Positions 8,119 to 16,821 of a DNA stretch of 29,188 nt are shown here, in pieces; positions within the stretch are counted from its first letter, which is position 1; every line of letters starts with the position of its first letter. The notes beneath the pieces were generated by a model. That model made no database searches. It was not told the DNA's origin and worked only from the letters and a program-made list of their open reading frames with translations. Both the position numbers and the translations under genes were made by a program. The stretch comes from CAYLJV01 sp964554215 (GTDB lineage Archaea; Hadarchaeota; Hadarchaeia; Hadarchaeales; JAGGTB01), in assembly GCA_964554215.1 (NCBI GenBank), contig CAZKND010000008.1:1-29188 (forward strand), in the 5' to 3' direction.

Positions 8119-8430
8119 TCACTCTTCTTCGTGTTCGCTAATATTAAGGGTAGCAAAAAAACCATATTCTTTAGAAACACCGAAGTTCAGCCACAATGAC
8201 TTTTCTTCATCTATTCTCACCCTAATAGGGTCGGGATAAGGTCGACCTTCAGGCCAATTTATAGAGCCATTTGGTAAAACCAGAGAGAATTTATTTTCTT
8301 TTACAGGAATATTTACTGTAAAAGGCTCATCCTTATTTTCCCTTTTTGAAACTATTCTAAGCGTTGATTTTTCCCCGTATTCTGTTTGCTTTTCCAATTC
8401 TTTATTCTCTATTATTCTAAACACCTCCAT
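8119..8430 (-). CDS. hypothetical protein, 103 aa
   Basis: Not recognised. The product is a soluble, acidic protein of alternating hydrophobic and charged residues suggestive of beta strands (TLRIVSKRE, FTVNIPVKENKFSLVLPNG, PIRVRIDEEKSLWLNFGV), with a Pro-rich turn (WPEGRPYPDP) and a C-terminal HEEE tail. No signal peptide, membrane segment, Cys or metal motif is seen. The ATG has only weak Shine-Dalgarno support (GAGATAA). It is monocistronic: TATA at 8491-8500 and a strong hairpin terminator just downstream. The gene lies between tRNA-Pro and the enolase operon, a place where lineage-specific genes often insert. Confidence 0.72.
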   Translation of the reverse strand: MEVFRIIENKELEKQTEYGEKSTLRIVSKRENKDEPFTVNIPVKENKFSLVLPNGSINWPEGRPYPDPIRVRIDEEKSLWLNFGVSKEYGFFATLNISEHEEE

Positions 8431-8465
8431 TTTTATCTCATTAGTTTCAGATACGTCTAAAACCT

Positions 8466-8500
8466 CTCAAGAAACTTTATCCTGAAAGTGATTTATAAAC
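8466..8500 (-). promoter_or_regulatory. TATA promoter of the 103-aa hypothetical gene
   Basis: GTTTATAAAT on the minus strand (8491-8500) predicts a start near 8468 and a leader of roughly 35-40 nt. Confidence 0.45.
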
Positions 8501-8590
8501 AGATAATTAGCTTTACATAAAATCCACAAAAGCTCAAACAGAAAACAGTTTTCCAAGAAAAATAATCTTTAAAAAAGTAGCGTGGCGATG

Positions 8591-8666
<76 letters not shown>

Positions 8667-8825
8667 ACCCATTTTACCATTATTTGTACCTTTTTTCTCT
8701 AGAATATCAAGTTAGATAATAGTTAGGAATTTTAGTAGTTTTCCCATCTTACAAACCCCCTGAAATTTAAGCAAAAAGAAAGTGGTAAAAAGATGGATAA
8801 AAGTATCTAAATTGAGGTGTTTAAA

Positions 8826-9050
8826 GTGAATGAAGAAGAAGTTCAAGAAGTCATAGATGAGGTTAGACCACAACTTCAGGCCGATGGAGGGGATGTGGAA
8901 TTAAAAGAAGTAACCGACGAAGGCGTTGTCAAAGTTAAACTAGTGGGAGCTTGTGCCGGATGTCCCATGTCTACCATGACCATATCCAAAGGGATAGAAA
9001 AAGCCCTAAAAGACGAACTCCCCGAAGTCGAAAAAGTAGAATCAGTCTGA
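8826..9050 (+). CDS. NifU-like C-terminal domain protein (Fe-S cluster scaffold)
   Basis: A stand-alone NifU C-terminal domain of 74 aa, which carries Fe-S clusters and passes them to apoproteins. The family pattern is clear: EVIDEVRPQLQADGGDVEL at the start, then GACAGCPMSTMT with the CxxC that binds the cluster between subunits, and a helix ending DELPEVEKVE. The first in-frame GTG (8817) overlaps the GAGGTG ribosome binding site at 8814-8819, so the GTG at 8826, six bases after it, is the better start. It is monocistronic and converges on endonuclease V with 12 bases between stop codons. Confidence 0.9.
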   Translation: MNEEEVQEVIDEVRPQLQADGGDVELKEVTDEGVVKVKLVGACAGCPMSTMTISKGIEKALKDELPEVEKVESV

Positions 9051-9062
9051 TTTTTAAAGATT

Positions 9063-9725
9063 TTATTCCCTCATCTTCTCAGAAGACAATTTATGAGCAG
9101 CCCTTACGGGTTTGGAAATTTTATATCTGGGAGAAGATTTGAGAGTTATATCTATAGCTTTTTTCAAGCTCACCTTATGCCCTATGCTAACATAAACCGG
9201 GTTGGTATCATCTCTAGTCCTAACCGCAGCACCTATAACTTCTCCCTCATCTTTTAGATAAGAAAAAGAACCTTTTTCTGACCCAAGTTCCCCCTCAACT
9301 TCCCCATGCAATCTACTTTTCGCTACACCTATTGTAGGTTTATCCATAACCACACCTAGATGCGAAGCCAATCCAGCTCTTCTCGGATGGGCTATGCCTT
9401 GAGAATCCACCAGATAAACATCCGCATCAACTCCTTTAACCGTTTTGAGCATAGGTTTCAGTTCTCTGAACGCTAAAAAAGTAGGGATATAAGGAAAATC
9501 TACTTCTGCTTTTTCACAATTGCTCTCAACCTTCTCCATCTCAGGGAATTCAAAAGAAACGCACGCAGAATAGGCAACTCCTCCCTCCGAAAAAGAAATA
9601 TCACAGCCAGCTACCTTGTCAGGATCCCCAACCTTATCCTCTTTTACCACCTCTTCAGCTACCTTCCTTTGTATCCTGGAAAGCTTATCCAAATCCGTAC
9701 TCTTAGGATCTAAAATGTCTAACAT
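9063..9725 (-). CDS. nfi: endonuclease V (deoxyinosine endonuclease)
   Basis: Cuts DNA (and in some organisms RNA) near deaminated adenine, starting repair of inosine. Metal-binding residues fit the family: Asp in AGCDISF, Glu in FRELKPM and Asp in VDSQGIAHPRR. The wedge motif FPYIPTFLAFRE, which reads the lesion strand, and ASHLGV...KPTIGVAKS are present. 221 aa is the normal length. A TTG lies directly upstream, but the ATG at 9725 is preferred. It stands alone between aIF5A and the convergent NifU-like gene. The 165 nt upstream contain A/T-rich sequence and no gene. Confidence 0.93.
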   Translation of the reverse strand: MLDILDPKSTDLDKLSRIQRKVAEEVVKEDKVGDPDKVAGCDISFSEGGVAYSACVSFEFPEMEKVESNCEKAEVDFPYIPTFLAFRELKPMLKTVKGVDADVYLVDSQGIAHPRRAGLASHLGVVMDKPTIGVAKSRLHGEVEGELGSEKGSFSYLKDEGEVIGAAVRTRDDTNPVYVSIGHKVSLKKAIDITLKSSPRYKISKPVRAAHKLSSEKMRE

Positions 9726-9890
9726 CAATATTAGATATATCTTTCTAGAGTAATAGGATTTTCACAAAGATGGACAACATTAAACAATCCCATAACTCTT
9801 CTAGAGCTAAATAAAAGACTCTCTACCAAAAAATAAACCTAGCACCTTAGAAGGGGCCAAACTGAATCAAAAATTAAATTTTGCTAAATT

Positions 9891-10277
9891 TTAATCAGTT
9901 CTAATCTTCTTTCGGCCCATAGCCTCAATATACTTTATTTCGTCCCCTTCTTCCAATTCACCTTCCAACTCTTCTGGAACAGCAATCTCAAAAGTATCAT
10001 AGCTTTCTAAATCCATCAACTGGACGCTGTCTCCAGAAATCGAAAGCACTTGGCCGTCCTGAATATCGACTGTGGGAACATCAACCTTGGTATCAGAAGG
10101 TTCTTTTAGATATCTCTTCTTATCATCGAAAATACCCCTAGCTTCAATGCTATATTTAGCATGTCCGTGTTTTCCTGGCATTGAAGATGTAACCTTCTTG
10201 ACCTTACAAGGCTCATCATCTATATTTATTATCTGGCCTTCTTTTACAGAACCTACTTCTTTTCTTTCTCTTGCCAT
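9891..10277 (-). CDS. eif5A: translation initiation factor aIF5A
   Basis: Elongation/initiation factor that helps ribosomes through poor peptide-bond sequences. The N-terminal SH3-like domain carries the modification loop SSMPGKHGHAK; K36 is the lysine that becomes hypusine or deoxyhypusine. An OB-fold C-terminal domain follows and ends GRKKIRTD. The ATG at 10277 is chosen because AAGGTG lies 7 nt upstream and a longer GTG start would overlap that site. 128 aa is typical. It is transcribed alone; A/T-rich sequence (9860-9890) containing AAATTT inverted repeats and a T-run lies after the stop. Confidence 0.95.
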   Translation of the reverse strand: MARERKEVGSVKEGQIINIDDEPCKVKKVTSSMPGKHGHAKYSIEARGIFDDKKRYLKEPSDTKVDVPTVDIQDGQVLSISGDSVQLMDLESYDTFEIAVPEELEGELEEGDEIKYIEAMGRKKIRTD

Positions 10278-10400
10278 ATTGAACACCTTTCAAGTAATAA
10301 CATCTCCCGCTTCTAAAACTTTTACCTTAATTAATATTTTTCAGTCCTTATAGTCATGGGTTAGAAAAATTCTAAAATCTAAGATCTGGGAAAGTAAATT

Positions 10401-11315
10401 TTAGGTTATTTCTTTTTCGCAAACCTCTACCAGTTTTTCGTGACTATCTTTCAATTCTTCTTTTTCCTCATTCGAAATATCCCATTCTACAACATTTTCT
10501 ACACCGTTAGACCCAAGCTTAACTGGCAAACCAATAGAAGCATCCTCTAAACCATATTCTCCCTTTGGAACAATACTACAGGGAAAAACCTCTTTCTCAT
10601 CGTTCAAAATACAATCAATCATCAATGTTACCCCTCGACCAGGTCCGAAAACGGTCGCTCCTTTACCTTCAATTACTTTCATCGCACTTCCCTGAAGGGT
10701 TTCTAAAATTTCTTCTCTCTCTTCTTTAGAATCAATAGTTATTTTTTCACCATTTATGCGAATTTGAGAAAATAAAGGAACCTGAGAGTCACCATGTTCT
10801 CCTATGATATAAGCCTCTACATCTGTCATTCCTACGTCAAATTTTTCAGCTAAGACAGAGCGGAATCTGGCAGAATCCAACATTCCGGCTTCCCCAAGAG
10901 TCTTTTCTCTAGGACGGTCTCCATAATGGTACAAAGAATAATTCATAACATCAAGAGGATTAGTAGTAGTAATCGTAATTGCTTCTGGGCTTACCTTGTT
11001 TATTTTTTGAGAAATATCTTCCATTATCTTCTTATTTGCTTTAATTAGATCTAGTCTTGACATTCCTGGCTCCCGAGGTTTTCCAGCTGTGATTACAAAA
11101 ATGTCAGCCCCTTCAGCATCCTCATAGTCACCTTGATAAATTTCGGTATCTTGCTCCCAAGCTACTCCATGCTTTAAATCACTAGCTTGCGCTCTTGCTT
11201 TTTCTTCTAACAAATCGATAAGCACTATTTCATCTGCTAATCCCTCAGTTGCTAGATTGTAAGCTACTAAGGCACCTACATCTCCCGCCGCTCCAATAAC
11301 ACCTACTTTTTCCAT
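10401..11315 (-). CDS. mdh: malate dehydrogenase (LDH/MDH superfamily)
   Basis: NAD-dependent oxidation of malate to oxaloacetate. The Rossmann motif GAAGDVG starts at residue 8, and Asp34 at the end of the second strand (VLID) favours NAD. R81 in AGKPREPGMSR, at the position that separates malate from lactate enzymes, and R87 indicate malate specificity. D147 and R150 (LDSAR) and the catalytic His174 (GEHGDSQVP) are intact. 304 aa matches the LDH-like MDHs of haloarchaea and methanogens. It lies 157 nt downstream of pgk, separated by a T-tract, so it probably has its own transcript. Confidence 0.92.
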   Translation of the reverse strand: MEKVGVIGAAGDVGALVAYNLATEGLADEIVLIDLLEEKARAQASDLKHGVAWEQDTEIYQGDYEDAEGADIFVITAGKPREPGMSRLDLIKANKKIMEDISQKINKVSPEAITITTTNPLDVMNYSLYHYGDRPREKTLGEAGMLDSARFRSVLAEKFDVGMTDVEAYIIGEHGDSQVPLFSQIRINGEKITIDSKEEREEILETLQGSAMKVIEGKGATVFGPGRGVTLMIDCILNDEKEVFPCSIVPKGEYGLEDASIGLPVKLGSNGVENVVEWDISNEEKEELKDSHEKLVEVCEKEIT

Positions 11316-11375
11316 TTTATCAAATCCAATTCCATTAAATTCCCTTGGTTAAAGTAATCTTCTCTCAAAAACTTG

Positions 11376-11392
11376 TTAAAAATAAAAAAAAT
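11376..11392 (-). terminator. T-tract terminator between pgk and mdh
   Basis: On the minus strand a run of eight T, an A, then five T lies about 80 nt after the pgk stop and 60 nt before mdh. It is a good archaeal T-tract terminator without a hairpin. Confidence 0.4.
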
Positions 11393-11472
11393 GGAAAATA
11401 GACCTTGGATTAATCTCTCCGAATAAATTCGGCAATGGCAAATATTTGCACTTGTTTCATCGAAGTCTCTAT

Positions 11473-12687
11473 CTATTCTGCTACTTCCTTTAAAATCTCT
11501 ACAACCGGTAACTTTTCTCCGGAAAGAAAGTTCAAACAAGCTCCTCCTCCGGTGCTCACATGATCTATCTTATCTGTGATTCCCGACTCTCTGGCAGCCG
11601 CAACTAGATGGCCACCTCCAATTGCTGTGAAAGCATCGGAACTCGCTATTGAATCAAGAACTCCATTTGTTCCTTTTGCAAATTCTGACTTTTCAAAAAC
11701 TCCCAGAGGTCCATTCGCAACAACTGTACTGGCTTTCTTTATCTCCTCGTCATAACTGGACACAGTCTCGTCGCCAATGTCATAAATTGGCTTTTCAGTG
11801 GGTAATTCCTTCAAACTTATATTCTTCGCCTTACCTTCTTCAACTTCTATTCGAACGTCCTCAGGAATATGTATGCTGTCACCAAATTTAGAAAGCAATT
11901 CCTCAGCTATATCTATCTCCTCTTCAAAGCCTTCCTCTTTGATAAATTCCAAGTTGGATTCTCCTATATCAACTGAATCAGCTGCTAAGAAAACTTGGCC
12001 TACTATTCCACCTGTAAGCACTTTATCCGCTAATCCTTTTTCTAAAACGTGTTCTATCAAAGCTATGGAATCATCAACTTTAGCTCCACCCAACACGTGT
12101 AAGCACGGATGTTCAGGGTTCCTAGCCTTATCAAGTCCTACAAGTTCTGATTCCATCAACCTACCGGCTGCGGCAGGTAGAACTTCACCGAACCCTACTA
12201 GGGAAGGCTGAGATCTGTGAGCAGCGGCGAAAGCATCGTTCACATATAGATCAGCTAGCGGAGCTAGTTTTTGAACAAAATGTGTTTTAGCTTGTTTTTT
12301 CGGATCTCGATTGAGAACTTCCTCTGAATAAAATCTGGCATTCTCGAGTAGTAAGATTTCTCCAGACCCTAAATCAGATATTTTTTCTCGAGCCGCAGGA
12401 CCAAATAAATCATCTATGTATTGTACTTCAGTTCCGAAAACTTCACTCATCTTCTTCGCGTGTTTTTCCAACGTGGTGAAATCTTCTCCTCCAGGCCTTC
12501 CTTGATGAGCAATCACTACTACTTTAGCTCCTTTATCTGAAAGCTCAGTTATTGTATCGGAGCATTTTACAATCCGATTGTCATCCATAATTTCTTCTGT
12601 TTCAGGGTCTATAGGAGAGTTTATATCTACTCGAACTATCACTGTCTTATCTTCTACTTCAAAATCATCTATTGTTTTAAATTCCAT
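11473..12687 (-). CDS. pgk: phosphoglycerate kinase
   Basis: Interconverts 1,3-bisphosphoglycerate and 3-phosphoglycerate with ADP/ATP. The N-terminal VIVRVDINSPID, AHQGRPGG, VNDAFAAAHRSQPSLVGF, ANGPLGVFE and the C-terminal GGGHLVAA and STGGGACLNFL are the standard substrate and nucleotide motifs. The reading frame is open for 84 nt further upstream, into the GAPDH end, but the ATG at 12687 directly follows AGGGATAA, so it is taken as the start, giving 404 aa. It is 26 nt after gap and probably in the same transcript, making a GAPDH-PGK pair. Confidence 0.95.
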   Translation of the reverse strand: MEFKTIDDFEVEDKTVIVRVDINSPIDPETEEIMDDNRIVKCSDTITELSDKGAKVVVIAHQGRPGGEDFTTLEKHAKKMSEVFGTEVQYIDDLFGPAAREKISDLGSGEILLLENARFYSEEVLNRDPKKQAKTHFVQKLAPLADLYVNDAFAAAHRSQPSLVGFGEVLPAAAGRLMESELVGLDKARNPEHPCLHVLGGAKVDDSIALIEHVLEKGLADKVLTGGIVGQVFLAADSVDIGESNLEFIKEEGFEEEIDIAEELLSKFGDSIHIPEDVRIEVEEGKAKNISLKELPTEKPIYDIGDETVSSYDEEIKKASTVVANGPLGVFEKSEFAKGTNGVLDSIASSDAFTAIGGGHLVAAARESGITDKIDHVSTGGGACLNFLSGEKLPVVEILKEVAE

Positions 12688-12713
12688 TTTATCCCTAAGG
12701 ATAATCTTTTGAA

Positions 12714-13721
12714 TTATCTCATGTCTTCGATTTGCTTTATCATGTCTAGAAGTCTGTTGGAAAAGCCCCATTCATTGTCATACCAAGAAATTACTTTTAC
12801 CATATCGTCGGCTCTAACAGTTGTCCACTCTGAATCCACAGTTGCCGAGTTTGGATTTCCGATATAATCCGTAGATACTAACGGTTCTTCGGAATAACCC
12901 AAAACGCCTTCTAGTTCGTTCTCTGCTGCTTCTTTATAGGCTCTGTTCACTTCTTCCTCGGTTACGTCTTCTTCAAGTGCTGCTACTAGATCCACTACAG
13001 ATGCGTCGATTGTCGGTACTCTCATAGCCATTCCATGAAGTTTTCCTTCTAGATGTGGTAGAACTTCCGTGGTGGCTATTGCTGCTCCGGTTGTAGTTGG
13101 TATTATAGACTCTGCTGCAGCTCTGGCTCTTCTCAAATCTTTGTGGACTCCGTCTAACAATTGCTGACTGTTCGTATAGGCATGAATCGTAGTCATCAGT
13201 CCTTTCTCCAATCCAAATTCATCGTCCAAAACTTTCACTGTCGGCACTAGGCAATTCGTTGTACATGAACCTATATCTAGAATATTGTGCTCTTCTGGAT
13301 CGTATTCATCGTCGTTCACTCCTCGAATAACTGTAATGTCTGAGCCTTCACCTTTACCAGGAGCTGTAATTATAACCTTTTCCGCTCCTGCTTCCAAGTG
13401 TTTAGCTGCATCTTCTCTTTTTCTGAACATTCCTGTTCCTTCAATAGCTAGGTCTACATCGTAGTCATCCCACGGTAGATTCGCAGGATTTTTCTCTTGT
13501 ACGAGGTCTATCTTTTTATCAGCTATTTTCAAGTATCCGTCTCCGGATTCTACGTTTTCATCTAGATAACCAAAGGTTGTATCATGCTTCAATAGATGGG
13601 CCAAAGTTTCTCCAGGTGCTAAGTCGTTAATAGCTACTATATCCAAGTCTTCGTCTCTCTCTAACATCGCTCTCGTCAAACAACGGCCTATTCTTCCAAA
13701 TCCATTTAATGCTACTTTCAT
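12714..13721 (-). CDS. gap: glyceraldehyde-3-phosphate dehydrogenase, bacterial (class I) type
   Basis: Oxidises glyceraldehyde 3-phosphate to 1,3-bisphosphoglycerate. The sequence is of the bacterial/eukaryotic class I type, not the class II type of most archaea: NGFGRIGR at 6-13, AINDL, the active-site GSCTTNCL with C153, His180 in MTTIHAYTNSQ, the segment ending IIPTTTGAA, and the C-terminal SWYDNEWGFSNR. 335 aa is normal. An in-frame start 18 nt upstream is open, but GGAGGTTAG six bases before the ATG at 13721 decides the start. It is linked to pgk as in many bacteria. Lateral gain from bacteria is the likely history, as is known for haloarchaea. Confidence 0.95.
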   Translation of the reverse strand: MKVALNGFGRIGRCLTRAMLERDEDLDIVAINDLAPGETLAHLLKHDTTFGYLDENVESGDGYLKIADKKIDLVQEKNPANLPWDDYDVDLAIEGTGMFRKREDAAKHLEAGAEKVIITAPGKGEGSDITVIRGVNDDEYDPEEHNILDIGSCTTNCLVPTVKVLDDEFGLEKGLMTTIHAYTNSQQLLDGVHKDLRRARAAAESIIPTTTGAAIATTEVLPHLEGKLHGMAMRVPTIDASVVDLVAALEEDVTEEEVNRAYKEAAENELEGVLGYSEEPLVSTDYIGNPNSATVDSEWTTVRADDMVKVISWYDNEWGFSNRLLDMIKQIEDMR

Positions 13722-13734
13722 TTTTCTAACCTCC

Positions 13735-13801
13735 ATCATTACGTCTATCGGCTGATTTAAAAATATTACAGTGGCATCTGGAAATAATTCAATTTATTAA
13801 A
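13735..13801. promoter_or_regulatory. divergent promoters of gap-pgk and gatCAB
   Basis: The 125-nt gap has a leftward TATA-like TTTTTAAAT (13755-13763) with a start predicted near 13735, and a rightward TTTATTAAA (13793-13801) with a start near 13825. Both give short leaders holding the GGAGG and AGGTGATT ribosome binding sites. Confidence 0.4.
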
Positions 13802-13846
13802 CAATGAAAGTGCAAATAAAAAAGAGCATGATTCAGGTGATTAGAA

Positions 13847-14101
13847 TTGGCAGAAGATAGAGAAGAAAAAATCAAGGAAAGTGCAGAGGAAATCATCGAT
13901 AAGTTTTCTGAAATAGAAAAGGATCTACCAACAGAGAAGAAGACATATCATTTGCAAAATTCTCTAAACGTCTTAAAATCCGATGAGAAAAAGACTTCAG
14001 AAGAGAAACTGAAAAATTTCAGAAAAAATTTCCTCAAAATAATGCCAGATAAGGACAATGAAGGAAATCTAAAAGTAGAGGTAGCAGAATGGGCAGAGTA
14101 A
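13847..14101 (+). CDS. gatC: Asp/Glu-tRNA amidotransferase subunit C (GatC)
   Basis: Small helical subunit that clamps GatA to GatB in the tRNA-dependent amidotransferase. The 84-aa chain is divergent, very rich in Lys and Glu; recognition rests on size, position immediately before gatA and a C-terminal KNFLKIMPDKDNEG, which resembles the end of archaeal GatC. TTG is the start, with AGGTGATT seven bases upstream. The 3' end overlaps gatA by 13 nt, so the subunits are coupled. Sequence evidence alone would be weak; gene order makes it likely. Confidence 0.78.
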   Translation: MAEDREEKIKESAEEIIDKFSEIEKDLPTEKKTYHLQNSLNVLKSDEKKTSEEKLKNFRKNFLKIMPDKDNEGNLKVEVAEWAE

Positions 14102-15462
14102 GCACTTTGGAGAAATTGAAATCTATAAAAAAAGGTGACTTAACCGCTTCTGAACATATAGAGAAGAAAGTGGAAAAAATCAGGGAAAAAGATAGCGAAA
14201 TCAACTCCTTCATAGAGATAAATCAAGATTCTATAGAAAAAGCGAAAGAGATAGACAGAAAGATAGAGAAAGGGGAGGAAGTAGGGAGATTAGCTGGATT
14301 AGGAATAGGAATCAAATCCAACATTAACGTGGAAGGGCTTAAAGCAACTTGCGCCTCTAAAACTTTAGAAAATTATATTTCCACTCATGATGCTGTCGTG
14401 ACAGAGAGAATAAAGCAGGAAGATGGTATTATATTAGGAATGAATAATATGGACGAGTTTGCCTGCGGGGCTTCCGGAGAAACAAGCTTTTTTGGACCTA
14501 CGAAAAATCCGGCGGCAGAAGGTAAGATCCCCGGCGGGTCTAGTAGTGGACCGGCGGCGGCGGTTGCAGGAGGACTATGTGATCTAACATTAGGGACAGA
14601 TACAGGAGGTTCTATAAGAAATCCTGCAAGCCATTGCGGAGTAATAGGTCTAAAGCCCACCCATGGCTTAGTTCCAAGAGAAGGCCTGATAGACCTCTCA
14701 ATGAGCTTTGACCAAATAGGACCACTATCCCCAGATGTAGAAGGAGCTGCTTTACTAACCGAAGTAATCGCAGGGAAAAATGATAACGAAGGAGTGATGT
14801 ACGACGTCGAATCCGTCGACTATATGAACAAAATAGAAGCCGATATAGAGGGGATGAAAATAGGAGTAAGTCCGAAATTTAGAGAACTCACAGATTCAAA
14901 GATTATGGAGGTTATAGATGATTCTATAGATTTCTTAGAGGAACAGGGGGCGGAGATAGTGACTGTAGAACTACCTAACTTAGAAAAAGCAATGCCGACT
15001 TACTATACTATTTTATCTGTTGAATTTTTCTCCGCAACAAGAAAATTTGACGGAAGAAAATACGGACATAAAATAGAAGACGTTTGTGGTGACGAAGTCT
15101 TACGCAGAATCGTCAGAGGAAAGCATATCAGTAGAAAAGAGTTCAAAAATCAGTATTATCAGAGAGCACTTCAAGTTCGTACCTTAATCAAAAAAGAGTT
15201 GGAAGAGGCTCTGGATGAGACAGACGTTTTGGTTGGGCCTACGGTCCCAAAACTCCCTCATGATATAGGTGAGGATATTACTCCTTCTGAGATGTACGCA
15301 TACGATTATCTAACAACACCTACCAATCTTGGAGGTTTGTGTGGAGGGGTGGTTCCCGCAGGAGAGAAGAATGGTGTTCCTATAGGCTTACAAGTGCAAG
15401 GTCCCACTCTAGACGAATCTTCGGTTCTGAGAGTGATGAAAAAGATGGAGGAAAAAGAATGA
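14089..15462 (+). CDS. gatA: Asp/Glu-tRNA amidotransferase subunit A (GatA)
   Basis: Amidase-signature enzyme that releases ammonia from glutamine for amidation of mischarged tRNA. The catalytic triad is present with conserved spacing: K76 (GIGIKSN), S151 in GGSSSGPAA and the nucleophile S175 in TDTGGSIR. NMDEFACGASGE and the C-terminal GGVVPAG are also family motifs. 457 aa is slightly short but complete. It starts at an ATG inside the end of gatC with AGAGGTAG upstream and overlaps gatB by four bases. In archaea, GatCAB normally serves Asn-tRNA synthesis and GatDE serves Gln-tRNA, so an indirect Asn route is inferred. Confidence 0.95.
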   Translation: MGRVSTLEKLKSIKKGDLTASEHIEKKVEKIREKDSEINSFIEINQDSIEKAKEIDRKIEKGEEVGRLAGLGIGIKSNINVEGLKATCASKTLENYISTHDAVVTERIKQEDGIILGMNNMDEFACGASGETSFFGPTKNPAAEGKIPGGSSSGPAAAVAGGLCDLTLGTDTGGSIRNPASHCGVIGLKPTHGLVPREGLIDLSMSFDQIGPLSPDVEGAALLTEVIAGKNDNEGVMYDVESVDYMNKIEADIEGMKIGVSPKFRELTDSKIMEVIDDSIDFLEEQGAEIVTVELPNLEKAMPTYYTILSVEFFSATRKFDGRKYGHKIEDVCGDEVLRRIVRGKHISRKEFKNQYYQRALQVRTLIKKELEEALDETDVLVGPTVPKLPHDIGEDITPSEMYAYDYLTTPTNLGGLCGGVVPAGEKNGVPIGLQVQGPTLDESSVLRVMKKMEEKE

Positions 15463-16814
15463 AAATAGGTTTTGAAATTCACGAACAGTTGTACACTAAA
15501 AGCAAATTATTCTGCGATTGTCCAACCAACTATCGGAATGTAGAACCTAACACCAATGTCTGCCCCGTTTGCACCGGTATGCCAGGGGCAAAACCTTCCC
15601 CCCCTAATGAAAAAGCCATCGAATCCGCCATAGAAATAGCCTTGATGCTTGATTGCGATATCGTAACTCAAAAGCCAATCCATATACAAAGAAAACATTA
15701 CGATTACCCTGACTTACCGAGCGGTTACCAAAGGACAAGCCTACCAATAGCAGAAAACGGCGAATTGGCAGGCGTGAGAATAAGAGAAGTACATATAGAA
15801 GAAGACCCAGGAAAATACGACCCTGTACAGGGAAAAGTAGACTTTAATCGGAGTGGAATCCCATTAGTAGAGATAATAACAAAACCGGACATTAAATCTC
15901 CAGAAGAGGCCAGAGAGTTCCTACAATCCCTAATTAGAACCCTAGAATATACCAACAAAATACGGCCGGAACCAAGTACTTTGAGAACTGACACAAATAT
16001 TTCATTAGAAGGGGGGCAAAGGGTCGAAATAAAGAATATAAACTCCGTCAAAGGAGCCTTCAAGGCCTTAAAATACGAAGTAATGAGACAGAAAAGAACC
16101 GAAAAAGTCGAGAGGGAAACTAGGTCCTACCTGGAAAGCCAAATGACCACTGTACCTATGCGCTCAAAAGAGGTTGCGGATGACTATAGATACATACCCG
16201 ATCCAAACCTGTTACCTATACTGATAAACCAAAGACAGGTCAGTGAAATCGAAAACGACATGTACGAAGCACCTCATCTGAGAAAAAAGAGGATAATAAA
16301 AGAATACGGAATAGAAGAAGATGTAGCAGAAGTGCTAGTGGGTGAAAGAGAATTTGTGGACTTATTCGAAGAGGTCGCCGGAGAAATAGATCCTAATTTT
16401 GCCTCTAAATGGCTCAAAAATAGATTAAGAAAAGTTCTAAACTACTTGGAGATATCTCCAAAGGAAATACCGTTCTCTATTGATCAACTTACAAAACTCT
16501 TGAAAATGATTGAATCTGAGAATATCACCCCGGAGAAAGGAGAGTTGATACTCAGAGAAATGGCAAAAAATCCAGACGATCCGGAAGAACTTCTGGAAAA
16601 ACTCGGACTGGAAGAGATGAAGAAAAATGAATTAGAAAAAACCATAGATAAAGCTATCGAAGAGAATAAAGAAGCTGTCGAGGACTTTAAGAACGGAAAG
16701 GAAGAGGCTTTGAATTATTTATCAGGTCAAGTTATGAAAATCACAGAAGGAAAAGCCGATCCAAGAGAGGTAATGGAATTACTGAAAGAACGGCTAAAAG
16801 GGCAAGGGGACTAA
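15459..16814 (+). CDS. gatB: Asp/Glu-tRNA amidotransferase subunit B (GatB)
   Basis: tRNA-binding and kinase-like subunit that activates the misacylated Asp/Glu for amidation. IGFEIHEQL at the start, zinc-type Cys pairs in FCDCP and VCPVC, YPDLPSGYQ, EEDPGK, VDFNRSGIPLVEI and the C-terminal helical tail (GKEEALNYLSGQVMK) are present. At 451 aa it lacks the AspRS-like insertion of GatE, so it is GatB. The cradle segment GYQRTSLPIAENGEL differs from common bacterial GatB. An open frame extends 120 nt upstream inside gatA, but the ATG overlapping the gatA stop (ATGA) with GGAGG ahead is the start. Confidence 0.93.
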   Translation: MKIGFEIHEQLYTKSKLFCDCPTNYRNVEPNTNVCPVCTGMPGAKPSPPNEKAIESAIEIALMLDCDIVTQKPIHIQRKHYDYPDLPSGYQRTSLPIAENGELAGVRIREVHIEEDPGKYDPVQGKVDFNRSGIPLVEIITKPDIKSPEEAREFLQSLIRTLEYTNKIRPEPSTLRTDTNISLEGGQRVEIKNINSVKGAFKALKYEVMRQKRTEKVERETRSYLESQMTTVPMRSKEVADDYRYIPDPNLLPILINQRQVSEIENDMYEAPHLRKKRIIKEYGIEEDVAEVLVGEREFVDLFEEVAGEIDPNFASKWLKNRLRKVLNYLEISPKEIPFSIDQLTKLLKMIESENITPEKGELILREMAKNPDDPEELLEKLGLEEMKKNELEKTIDKAIEENKEAVEDFKNGKEEALNYLSGQVMKITEGKADPREVMELLKERLKGQGD

Positions 16815-16821
16815 TCCATCC

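Noticed and set aside
11303..11539. 78-aa reading frame across the pgk-mdh gap
   Set aside because: It overlaps the end of pgk in another frame and the start of mdh, has no ribosome binding site, and its composition (Cys, Phe and Arg-rich) differs from the acidic proteins around it.
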